Of a stretch of 22,720 nt of DNA, positions 9,131 through 15,537 are shown one piece after another; position 1 is the first letter of the stretch; the number at the start of each line of letters is the position of its first letter. This DNA comes from an uncultured Peptostreptococcus sp. (GTDB lineage Bacteria > Bacillota > Clostridia > Peptostreptococcales > Peptostreptococcaceae). The notes below the pieces were generated by a model, which saw nothing but the letters and a program-made list of their open reading frames with translations, was not told where the DNA came from and did not search any database. The DNA is taken from assembly GCA_900759325.1 (NCBI GenBank), contig CAAEUW010000017.1, positions 1 to 22,720 of the forward strand, written 5' to 3'. The translations under genes and the position numbers were made by a program.

Positions 9131-9892
9131 TTATTTGATTGCATGCATATATTTACCGGCTTGTTTCATAGAATCCTTATCATCTTGGAATTTATCAGCT
9201 ATAGATAAGAATTTTGAAGGTATATTAGCATTTGACAGTTCTTTTATCTTTTTTAATTGATTTACATTAGTAACAGGCATTATACCAGCTACCACAGGTA
9301 TAGTTACTCCAGCACTTCTTAGTTTATACATAAAATTATAAAAAATAGAATTGTCAAAAAACATCTGTGTAGTAATAAAATCAGCACCCATATCCTGTTT
9401 TAGTTTTAGGTAGTTTATATCTTCATTTTGATTTTTACTTTCAGGATGCACTTCTGGATAACAAGCTGCACCTACACAAAAATCATGATTCAGCTTGATA
9501 TACTCTATTAATTCACTTGCATATAACAAATCTTCTTTATTAGCAAACTTCTCTTTGTCTATTATATCTCCTCTAAGAGCAAGTATGTTTTGTATATTAT
9601 TTTCTTTTAATTGCACCAATTTCTCATCTAGATCATCTTTACTAGATCCAACACAAGTAAGATGAGCAAGCGTTGGTGTGTTAAGCACATTTTTTATATG
9701 GCTTGCTACTTTAACTGTATTTTCACTTGCACCACCATTAGCACCGTAAGTTACAGAGCAAAATGCAGGGTGCAATTTTGATATCTCTTCAACTGTATTT
9801 AATATTGGTTCTATAGGTTGACCATACCTTTGTGGAAATACCTCAAAAGATATATGTAATTTATCATCACTTAATATTTTATCTATTCTCAT
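9131..9892 (-). CDS. metF: 5,10-methylenetetrahydrofolate reductase, C-terminally truncated by a frameshift
   Basis: Reduces 5,10-methylene-THF to 5-methyl-THF, the methyl donor for MetH. The N-terminus (SFEVFPQRYG) matches the conserved SFEFFPP motif with the catalytic glutamate, and later segments are typical (LRGDI, FITTQMFFD, PVVAGIMPV). The 253-aa frame ends at a TAA just after GKYMHAIK. Bacterial MetF is usually about 290 aa, and the missing end (QIIDLISNGVNNIHIYTMNN...) is encoded immediately downstream in the -1 frame to 9018. Restoring one base gives about 291 aa. The part lost corresponds to the last strand and helix of the barrel, so the product as read is probably inactive unless frameshifting occurs. 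Ribosome site AGGAG lies 8 nt before the ATG. First gene of the met operon. Confidence 0.85.
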   Translation of the reverse strand: MRIDKILSDDKLHISFEVFPQRYGQPIEPILNTVEEISKLHPAFCSVTYGANGGASENTVKVASHIKNVLNTPTLAHLTCVGSSKDDLDEKLVQLKENNIQNILALRGDIIDKEKFANKEDLLYASELIEYIKLNHDFCVGAACYPEVHPESKNQNEDINYLKLKQDMGADFITTQMFFDNSIFYNFMYKLRSAGVTIPVVAGIMPVTNVNQLKKIKELSNANIPSKFLSIADKFQDDKDSMKQAGKYMHAIK

Positions 9893-9919
9893 AATACAAC
9901 TCCTAAATTTTTTTCTTAA

Positions 9920-9928
9920 ATTATATCA
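9920..9928 (-). promoter_or_regulatory. Putative extended -10 promoter of the metF operon
   Basis: On the minus strand TGATATAAT matches the extended -10 pattern TG-N-TATAAT, with its downstream edge about 27 bp before the metF ATG. No good -35 hexamer is seen at the normal distance, which is common for extended -10 promoters. No S-box riboswitch or Met T-box was recognised between it and the gene. Confidence 0.45.
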
Positions 9929-9969
9929 CAAAATCAAATAAAAACATAACTATAAATTCTTATGATTTG

Positions 9970-10026
9970 TTATAAGTATTTTTTATTATTGAATCAAAAC
10001 TACCGGCTTATGCTTTATACTTATAA
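9970..10026. repeat. 10-bp inverted repeat upstream of metF
   Basis: TTATAAGTAT (9970-9979) and ATACTTATAA (10017-10026) are perfect inverted copies separated by 37 bp. The repeat lies upstream of the proposed metF promoter and just before an orphan plus-strand terminator. It may be a looping operator, the base of an RNA stem, or chance in AT-rich DNA. Confidence 0.5.
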
Positions 10027-10044
10027 AAGTGGACACATATTTTA

Positions 10045-10072
10045 GGGGGCTTATATAAAGCCTCTATTTTTT
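10045..10072 (+). terminator. Intrinsic terminator on the plus strand with no upstream plus-strand gene
   Basis: GGGGGCTT (10045-10052) pairs with AAGCCTCT (10058-10065), with two G-U pairs and a five-base loop, followed by ATTTTTT. The orientation is plus, yet the nearest plus-strand coding gene upstream ends at 5642. It could end a small RNA starting near 9990, or be a relic. Confidence 0.6.
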
Positions 10073-10115
10073 ATGACTTTGTACAGATGTGTTATAGATG
10101 TGTTATTTTGACGTT

Positions 10116-10153
10116 AAAAAAGGAAATGCCAAACTATATAACTTAGCATTTCC
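10116..10153 (-). terminator. Intrinsic terminator of the tmRNA gene
   Basis: On the minus strand GGAAATGC (10153-10146) pairs perfectly with GCATTTCC (10129-10122) around a 16-base loop and is followed by six T (10121-10116). It lies 42 bp past the tmRNA 3' CCA, in the right orientation. Confidence 0.85.
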
Positions 10154-10194
10154 AATACATTAACTTCTAATAAAATATGATTGTAAAATATAAT

Positions 10195-10546
10195 TGGTGG
10201 AGATGAGGGGAGTCGAACCCCTGTCCGCAAGCCCATTCCCTGCTACGTCTACATGCTTAGTCATCTCTTTTAAAATCTCAACTCTCATGGCACCGAGTGA
10301 CAGGTTCCATGATCATCCAGCCTTAATTAGTCCGCAATGGGTCAAGACAACCCCCAAAGCAGTTCCCTGCATAAATAGCGTCAGCTCTTAATCGGCAGGA
10401 GGACTAAGAGGGACGAGCTGCAACTAGGCAGCTAATAAATTATTTTCGTTTGCGTTTGTTTTAAAATTCCCCAGTTTTTACGTGACCCAGAGTAACACGA
10501 CATGCTGTCTCAAGTTCAAAACCCACGTCGAAACCGGTACACCCCC
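10195..10546 (-). ncRNA. ssrA: Transfer-messenger RNA (tmRNA)
   Basis: About 352 nt. The 3' end on the minus strand has the T-arm GGACAGGGGTTCGACTCCCC and the terminal CATCTCCACCA with encoded CCA; the 5' end is GGGGGTGTACCGGTTTCGACG, a classic tmRNA start. GGGGGUG pairs with CAUCUCC over seven base pairs (two G-U) to form the acceptor stem. The internal reading frame at 10453-10424 gives the degradation tag A-NENNLLAA followed by TAG. tmRNA with SmpB rescues stalled ribosomes and tags the unfinished protein for proteolysis. Single-piece form. tmRNA genes are common integration sites, but no duplicate of its 3' end was found in this window. Confidence 0.97.
10424..10453 (-). other. tmRNA proteolysis-tag reading frame
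   Basis: From the resume codon GCA the frame reads A-N-E-N-N-L-L-A-A and then TAG. The LAA-type ending is the usual ClpXP recognition end; the tag differs from the ADDNFAIAA type I recall for C. difficile. Confidence 0.88.
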
Positions 10547-10576
10547 GTGTATAGTTTCAATGAAGTTAACTAACTC

Positions 10577-10605
10577 ATTATAGCATATTTAATAATAGGA
10601 TACAA
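10577..10605 (-). promoter_or_regulatory. Promoter of the tmRNA gene
   Basis: On the minus strand TTGTAT (10605-10600), a 17-bp spacer and a perfect TATAAT (10582-10577) form a strong housekeeping sigma-factor promoter. Transcription would start about 25 nt before the mature 5' end, consistent with RNase P processing of the leader. Confidence 0.8.
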
Positions 10606-10675
10606 GCCAGTATGGTTTGGTAGGTTTGTATAATTGTAACACTACAAAGTTCTGAAAAATACACCTAATTATAAA

Positions 10676-10704
10676 TTGACGGTTACTTCCTAAAGTGGTA
10701 TACT
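10676..10704 (+). promoter_or_regulatory. Promoter of the GntR-type regulator gene
   Basis: TTGACG (10676-10681), a 17-bp spacer and TATACT (10699-10704) make a near-consensus housekeeping promoter. Transcription would begin near 10711, giving a leader of about 20 nt. A GTATAC-centred candidate operator overlaps the -10 box. Confidence 0.75.
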
Positions 10705-10706
10705 AG
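10696..10706 (+). promoter_or_regulatory. Candidate GntR operator overlapping the regulator's own -10 box
   Basis: TGGTATACTAG is partly palindromic about GTATAC; its reverse complement contains CTAGTATAC, which recurs exactly at 11517-11525 before hadA. Operators of FCD-type GntR regulators are commonly short palindromes of this kind. Its position over the -10 element suggests autorepression (inference). Confidence 0.4.
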
Positions 10707-10733
10707 TATTGAAATATGTGTGGAGTTGATATT

Positions 10734-11429
10734 ATGGAGAAAATGTTATCATCAGACTTTATTTATTCTGACATTTTAGACAGGATAATAAGTTTGAAGT
10801 TAAGCCCAGGAAGCAAGATTAGTGAGAATAAAATCTGCGAGGACTATAATGTGTCAAGGTCTGTAATCAGACATATTTTTGCCAGACTTGCACAGATTAA
10901 TTTCCTTACAGTATATCCTCAAAGGGGTACTTATGTGAATTATATTGATTTAGAGTACATAAGGAATGCCCTTTTGATTAGGTTGTCCATAGAAAAGGAA
11001 ATCCTGTACAGGTTTATGCAAAAGGAGGATAAGTCTGATACTATTACTAAGATGAAAGAAAATATGAGGCAACAAGAAAAGTTCTACCACGAAAATGAAT
11101 ATTTGATGGAGTTCAAGGAACTTGATGAAGAATTCCACAATTATATTATCATGAGTGTTGAGAATAATGCTATTTTGCCGCTGATTAATGACCATTTACT
11201 ACATATAAGTAGGTGGAGGAATGTCTATATTAAGTCGGGCTATAAGTTGAGCAAGCTTATAGATGAGCACAAGAGTATTCTTGAGGCCATTGAGGCAAAC
11301 GATACTGAAAGAGCCCTGAGATGTATGACAAACCACATTGATACAGTGTCAGGTATAGTCAGTCTAGACCCCGAATATATTTCATACTTCAAGGGTGCAG
11401 ACCAGGATTATGTAAAGCTTATGAAGTAG
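10734..11429 (+). CDS. GntR-family transcriptional regulator (FadR/VanR-like, FCD domain)
   Basis: From ATG 10734 the protein has 231 aa. The N-terminal winged helix-turn-helix (about 1-65) includes the typical GntR run LSPGSKISENKICEDYNVSR followed by a Y-PQRGTYV wing. The C-terminal part (about 70-215) is all-helical, with the FCD-domain pattern of spaced acidic and histidine residues (ELDEEFHNYI, HLLHISRWR, DEHKSILEAIEAND, MTNHID) that bind metal and a small organic acid in this family. The upstream in-frame ATG at 10716 is less likely because GGAG sits eight bases before 10734. It lies directly upstream of the had operon in the same direction and is the obvious candidate regulator, sensing perhaps a 2-oxo- or 2-hydroxyacid (inference). 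Confidence 0.88.
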   Translation: MEKMLSSDFIYSDILDRIISLKLSPGSKISENKICEDYNVSRSVIRHIFARLAQINFLTVYPQRGTYVNYIDLEYIRNALLIRLSIEKEILYRFMQKEDKSDTITKMKENMRQQEKFYHENEYLMEFKELDEEFHNYIIMSVENNAILPLINDHLLHISRWRNVYIKSGYKLSKLIDEHKSILEAIEANDTERALRCMTNHIDTVSGIVSLDPEYISYFKGADQDYVKLMK

Positions 11430-11506
11430 TGTGTTATCCATCTTAAGCGGGTGGTAGGTATTATTTTAAAAAAGTATTTACAATGGTTAAAAAATATGAT
11501 AAAGTA

Positions 11507-11534
11507 TTGTCAATGCCTAGTATACAAGTAGACT
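11507..11534 (+). promoter_or_regulatory. Putative had operon promoter with a GTATAC operator in its spacer
   Basis: TTGTCA (11507-11512), a 16-bp spacer and TAGACT (11529-11534) form a moderate promoter. CTAGTATACAAG (11517-11528), nearly palindromic, fills the spacer and shares nine bases with the element in the regulator's promoter. An alternative promoter, TTTACA (11477-11482) with TAAAGT (11500-11505), lies slightly upstream. Either would give a leader of roughly 280-310 nt before hadA. Confidence 0.4.
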
Positions 11535-11655
11535 AAAATTAAAAAATATGGTATTTAACCTAAAACTATTTTAATAAAGAAATTAAAAAGTAGTATATGC
11601 GAAATAAATATTTGATATTTATGCAAAATATTTTATTTTATGTAATTTTTATGTG

Positions 11656-11704
11656 TTTGGCAAAGGGTTGCCTCGGAAATGAGGAAAGCCTTTTAAATAC
11701 CAAA
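11656..11704 (+). other. GC-rich, self-complementary patch in the hadA leader
   Basis: The 395-bp gap 11430-11824 is mostly A/T. Within it, nested complementary segments occur: TTTGG (11656-11660) with CCAAA (11700-11704), AAAGG (11662-11666) with CCTTT (11689-11693), and CCTC (11671-11674) with GAGG (11681-11684) around GGAAAT. A competing pairing GGCAA/TTGCC (11659-11663 with 11668-11672) is possible. It may be a regulatory RNA fold. No known riboswitch class was recognised, and nothing else is evident in this gap beyond the promoter elements and a good ribosome site (GGAGG) before hadA. Confidence 0.4.
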
Positions 11705-11824
11705 ATATACTTTTGTTTTTAAATTAAATTTAAAATATAAAATGATTATAGGTATGGAAAACTACCTATGAGACTAATAAGTAATTGGTAATCATTAAAT
11801 GTTATTTAGTAGGAGGTATTTGTA

Positions 11825-13069
11825 ATGAGTACAAGAAAGAAACCATTAGAAGGTGTCAAAGTTGTTGAACTTGCTAACTTTATAGCAGCTGCTACAACAG
11901 GAAGGTTCCTAGCTGACTTAGGAGCAGATGTTATAAAGGTAGAAAGTGCTAAGGGTGATCCACTTAGGTATACTGCCCCAACAGAAGGTAGACCTCTAGA
12001 TATGTATGAGAATACTACATGGGAGTTGGAAAACGCTAATAAGAGGTGTATATCTCTAAATATGAAGGATCCTAAGGGTAAGGAAGCATTCTTTAAGCTA
12101 CTTGATGATGCTGATATCCTTATAACTAACTGGAGAGTTCAGGCACTACAGAGAGCAGGTCTTGACTATGAGACTCTAAAGGTTAAGTATCCAAGCCTAG
12201 TATACGCTATGTGTACTGGTTATGGTGAACACGGTCCAGACAAAGACCTACCAGGATTTGACTTCACTGCATTCTTTGCAAGAGGTGGATACCTTGAAAA
12301 CTTAAGACAGAAGTCAGATGTACCTATGAACGTTGTTCCAGGTATAGGTGACCACAATGTTGGTATAAACCTAGCTGCTGGTGTACTAGCTGCTTTATAT
12401 CACGCTAAATTGACAGGTGAAGGTGAAAAGGTTGAAACAAGTTTGTTCGAATCAGCTATATTCAACATGGGTATGATGATTCAGGCTGCTCAGTACAAGG
12501 ATTATGGTGCAACATATCCAATCAACATCAGAGAAGCTAATAACCCAGTTAATGCTGCTTGGTTGACTAAGGATGGAAGATATGTTCAGACTTGTATGCC
12601 TGACTATAATACATACTTTAAGAAGTTCTTTACAGCTTTAGGTTTAGATGAAATGGTGAATGATGATAGATTCTTCCCAGTTCAGAACGTAATAGCTAAC
12701 AACTTAGGAACAGAAGTATATGACAGAGCTATGGCTAGATTTGGTGAAAAGACTTATGCAGAATGGGCACCAATACTTACAGCAGCTGATATTCCATTCG
12801 CACTTGCTAAGACTTGGGAAGAACTATTAGAAGACGAACAGGCTTGGGCAAATGACTGCTTCTACAAGATGAAGTATCCAAAGGGAGAAAGAATCCTTTG
12901 TAAGCACCCAGTTAAGTACCAGGAAATGGGACCTACTCCATATAACAGAGGGCCATTCATCGGTGAACACGGTGTTGAAGTAATGAAGGAACTTGGCTAC
13001 TCAGATGCTGAAATCAATGCAATGTTAGAAGATAAGACATTATTTGTTTGGGAAGACGAAAACAAGTAA
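11825..13069 (+). CDS. hadA: (R)-2-hydroxyacyl-CoA transferase, CaiB/BaiF family (HadA/FldA-type)
   Basis: A 414-aa class III CoA-transferase. It would move CoA from the enoyl-CoA product (isocaprenoyl-CoA or cinnamoyl-CoA) to the free (R)-2-hydroxyacid, so that the dehydratase can act. Family marks: the N-terminal LEGVKVVELANFIAAA, GADVIKVE, and GIGDHNVGINLAAGVLAALY, whose Asp176 is the expected catalytic aspartate that forms the acyl-aspartyl anhydride. Length is normal. The start has an excellent ribosome site (TAGGAGG). It opens a run of six genes in the order of the C. difficile had and C. sporogenes fld clusters, but the activator gene normally next in line is absent: hadB follows after 79 bp. 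Leucine-type versus aromatic-type substrate cannot be settled from this gene. Codon choice is strongly biased (AAG, CAG, CTA), suggesting abundant product. Confidence 0.9.
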   Translation: MSTRKKPLEGVKVVELANFIAAATTGRFLADLGADVIKVESAKGDPLRYTAPTEGRPLDMYENTTWELENANKRCISLNMKDPKGKEAFFKLLDDADILITNWRVQALQRAGLDYETLKVKYPSLVYAMCTGYGEHGPDKDLPGFDFTAFFARGGYLENLRQKSDVPMNVVPGIGDHNVGINLAAGVLAALYHAKLTGEGEKVETSLFESAIFNMGMMIQAAQYKDYGATYPINIREANNPVNAAWLTKDGRYVQTCMPDYNTYFKKFFTALGLDEMVNDDRFFPVQNVIANNLGTEVYDRAMARFGEKTYAEWAPILTAADIPFALAKTWEELLEDEQAWANDCFYKMKYPKGERILCKHPVKYQEMGPTPYNRGPFIGEHGVEVMKELGYSDAEINAMLEDKTLFVWEDENK

Positions 13070-13103
13070 TAGATAAATAACAATTAATAAGATATGGGAG
13101 TTT

Positions 13104-13132
13104 GTCTAGGAACTTTAATATATAGCCTAGAC
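13104..13132 (+). other. Intergenic hairpin between hadA and hadB
   Basis: GTCTAGG (13104-13110) pairs perfectly with CCTAGAC (13126-13132) across a 15-base AT-rich loop. No T-run follows, and the hadB ribosome site (AAAGGAG) starts six bases later, so it is more likely an mRNA-processing or stability element, or a translation-control stem, than a terminator. Confidence 0.5.
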
Positions 13133-13148
13133 GAGAAAGGAGCTTATC

Positions 13149-14384
13149 ATGAGTAATACAGGAATGGTAGAAGAAAAGCCGGCAAAAGTATTGTTAGGAG
13201 AAATTGTTGCAAGGCACTATAAGGAAGCTTGGGAGGCAAAGAATAATGGTGAATTAGTTGGATGGTGTGCATCTAACTTCCCACAGGAAATCTTTGAAAC
13301 TATGGATATAAAGGTTGTTTATCCAGAAAACCAGGCTGCCGCTATATCTGCTAAGGGTGGCGGACAGAGAATGTGTGAAATAGCTGAAAATGAAGGATAT
13401 TCAAATGACATCTGTGCTTATGCTAGAATATCTTTGGCATACATGGACGTTAAGGATGCTCCAGAGTTAAATATGCCACAGCCAGACTTCGTTGCTTGCT
13501 GTAACAATATTTGTAACTGTATGATCAAGTGGTACGAAAATATAGCTAAAGAATTGAATATACCTTTAATTTTAATAGACGTTCCTTACAACAATGACTA
13601 TGAAGCAGGTGACGACAGAGTTGAATACCTAAAGGGTCAGTTTGATCATGCTATCAAACAGCTAGAAGACTTAACTGGCAAGAAGTGGGATGAAAAGAAA
13701 TTTGAAGAGGTTATGGAGATATCTCAGAGAACAGGTAGAGCTTGGTTAAAGGCTACAGGATATGCTAAGTATACACCATCACCTTTCTCAGGTTTTGATG
13801 TATTCAACCACATGGCAGTTGCGGTTTGTGCAAGAGGTAAGTTAGAATCAGCTTTGGCATTCGAAAAGCTAGCTGAAGAATTCGATGAAAATGTAAGAAC
13901 TGGTAAGTCAACATTTAAGGGCGAAGAAAAGTTCAGAGTATTATTCGAAGGTATAGCATGTTGGCCACACCTAAGACATACATTCAAGCAGCTTAAGGAT
14001 GCTGGTGTTAATGTCTGTGGTACAGTTTATGCAGATGCTTTTGGATATATCTATGACAACACATATCAGTTAATGCAGGCTTACTGCGGAACTCCAAATG
14101 CTATTTCATACGAAAGAGCAACTGATATGAGACTAAAGGTAATTGAAGAAAACAATATAGATGGTATGTTAATCCACATCAATAGAAGCTGTAAGCAGTG
14201 GTCAGGTATCATGTACGAGATGGAAAGAGATATAAGAGAAAAGACAGGTATACCAACAGCAACATTCGATGGTGACCAGGCGGATCCAAGAAACTTCTCT
14301 GAAGCTCAGTATGATACTAGAGTACAGGGTCTTATAGAACTAATGGAAGCTAATAAAGCTGCAAAGATGAAGGAGGCGCACTAA
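13149..14384 (+). CDS. hadB: (R)-2-hydroxyacyl-CoA dehydratase, subunit with active-site [4Fe-4S] (HadB/FldB-type)
   Basis: A 411-aa HGD-D family protein, close in length and pattern to HadB of C. difficile. The dehydratase removes water from (R)-2-hydroxyacyl-CoA by a ketyl-radical mechanism after a single-electron activation. Conserved cysteines expected to hold the catalytic [4Fe-4S] cluster are present: Cys89 in ICAYAR, the CCNNIC group (Cys117/118/122) and Cys348 in RSCKQW. Other marks are VVYPENQAA and FDGDQADPRNF near the C-terminus. Start at ATG 13149 with AAAGGAG before it. The stop is one base from the hadC start, fitting an obligate heterodimer made from coupled translation. No activator (HadI/FldI, an ASKHA-fold ATPase) is encoded beside it, so activation must depend on a protein from elsewhere or on another route. 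Confidence 0.9.
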   Translation: MSNTGMVEEKPAKVLLGEIVARHYKEAWEAKNNGELVGWCASNFPQEIFETMDIKVVYPENQAAAISAKGGGQRMCEIAENEGYSNDICAYARISLAYMDVKDAPELNMPQPDFVACCNNICNCMIKWYENIAKELNIPLILIDVPYNNDYEAGDDRVEYLKGQFDHAIKQLEDLTGKKWDEKKFEEVMEISQRTGRAWLKATGYAKYTPSPFSGFDVFNHMAVAVCARGKLESALAFEKLAEEFDENVRTGKSTFKGEEKFRVLFEGIACWPHLRHTFKQLKDAGVNVCGTVYADAFGYIYDNTYQLMQAYCGTPNAISYERATDMRLKVIEENNIDGMLIHINRSCKQWSGIMYEMERDIREKTGIPTATFDGDQADPRNFSEAQYDTRVQGLIELMEANKAAKMKEAH

Positions 14385-14385
14385 T

Positions 14386-15504
14386 ATGAGTAATATAGAT
14401 GTATTGTTAGGTAAACTTGATGTAGACCTTTTAGAACAGGTAGACAAGTATGTTTCTGAAGGCAAGAAGGTTATAGGTTGCGCACCAGTTTATACACCAG
14501 AAGAATTAGTATATGCTGCAGGCATGATACCAATAGGTGTATGGGGTGCAGAAGGTGAAGTAGGTCTATCAAAGGAATACTTCCCAGCATTCTACGCAGC
14601 TATAATCCTAAGATTAATGGACCTAGGTCTTGAAGGTAAGCTTGACAAGATGTCAGGTATGATCATACCAGGCCTAAGCGATGGTCTAAAGGGTCTTAGC
14701 CAGAACTGGAAGAGAGCTATAAAGCAGGTTCCAGCCCTTTATATAGGCTACGGACAGAACAGAAAAATCGAAGCTGGTATTACTTACAATGAAAAGCAGT
14801 ACATCAAGCTAAGAGAACAGTTAGAAGAAATAGCTGGTTGCAAGATAGAAGATGCTAAGGTTGAAGAGGCTATAGTTCTTTACAACAAGCACAGAAAGGC
14901 AATGCAGGAATTCAGTTCTCTAGCAGCTAGTCACCTAAACACAATTACACCTAGCCTAAGAGCTAGAGTAATGACAAGTGCCTTCTTGTTTGACAAGGCA
15001 GAGCATTTAGCTATTTTAGAAGAATTAAATAAAGAATTAAGGGCGATACCTGAAGAAAAATTTGCTGGCAAGAAGATAGTAACTACTGGTATTCTTGCAA
15101 ATAGCCCAGGTATGCTAGAAATACTAGATGAGTACAAGCTTGGTATAGTTGATGACAATGTCAACCATGAATCAGGACAGTTTGACTATCTAGTTGATGA
15201 AGGTACTGGTAATCCAGTTAGAGCCTTATCTAAGTGGATTTCAGATATAGAAGGAAGTACTTTGTTGTATGACCCAGAAAAACTTAGGGGACAGATAATA
15301 ATTGACAAGGTTAAGAAGCACCAGGCAGATGGTGTTATCTACCTAATGACTAAGTTTAGTGATTCTGATGAATTCGACTATCCGATTATCAGAAAAGAAT
15401 TAGAAAATGCAGGTATCATGCATATACTAGTTGAGGTAGACCAGCAAATGACTAACTTCGAACAGGCGAAAACAGCATTACAGACTTTCGCTGATATGAT
15501 TTAA
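14386..15504 (+). CDS. hadC: (R)-2-hydroxyacyl-CoA dehydratase second subunit, lacking cluster cysteines (HadC/FldC-type)
   Basis: A 372-aa HGD-D family protein, partner of HadB. Family marks include GCAPVYTPEELVYAAGMIP, IGVWGAEGE, LSQNWKRA, and the C-terminal KFSDSDEFDYPIIRKELE followed by VEVDQQ. It contains only two cysteines, Cys32 and Cys152. In HadC-like proteins as I recall them, cysteines follow PAF, sit in the GMCDT segment and in KFCDPE; here the same places read PAFYAA (69-72), GLSDGLKG (96-103) and KFSDSDE (323-329). So the second [4Fe-4S] cluster is probably absent, while the fold and heterodimer role appear retained. Possibly this is normal for the phenyllactate-type subset, for which about one cluster per complex has been reported. 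AAGGAGG precedes the ATG. Confidence 0.88.
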   Translation: MSNIDVLLGKLDVDLLEQVDKYVSEGKKVIGCAPVYTPEELVYAAGMIPIGVWGAEGEVGLSKEYFPAFYAAIILRLMDLGLEGKLDKMSGMIIPGLSDGLKGLSQNWKRAIKQVPALYIGYGQNRKIEAGITYNEKQYIKLREQLEEIAGCKIEDAKVEEAIVLYNKHRKAMQEFSSLAASHLNTITPSLRARVMTSAFLFDKAEHLAILEELNKELRAIPEEKFAGKKIVTTGILANSPGMLEILDEYKLGIVDDNVNHESGQFDYLVDEGTGNPVRALSKWISDIEGSTLLYDPEKLRGQIIIDKVKKHQADGVIYLMTKFSDSDEFDYPIIRKELENAGIMHILVEVDQQMTNFEQAKTALQTFADMI

Positions 15505-15537
15505 TTTAAAAAAATTAAAATTTTAAGGAGGCAATCT

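Noticed and set aside
10027..10042. AGTGGACACATATTTT as a possible insertion-sequence end
   Set aside because: It recalls some transposon termini, but there is no partner inverted repeat, target duplication or transposase nearby.
9893..10194. S-box riboswitch or methionine T-box upstream of metF
   Set aside because: The predicted leader from the extended -10 box is only about 20 nt and no conserved core of either element is seen.
10195..10230. tmRNA 3' end as attachment site of an integrated island
   Set aside because: tmRNA genes are frequent integration sites, but no second copy of the 3' end and no integrase gene were found in the window; the neighbouring genes are housekeeping-like met genes.
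10194..10391. Short plus-strand open frame of 65 codons (10194-10391)
   Set aside because: It lies entirely inside the tmRNA gene on the opposite strand and has no ribosome site.
12196..12205. CCTAGTATAC inside hadA as a further operator
   Set aside because: It spells ordinary codons (parts of Ser-Leu-Val-Tyr) in the gene's preferred usage, so chance is the simpler explanation.
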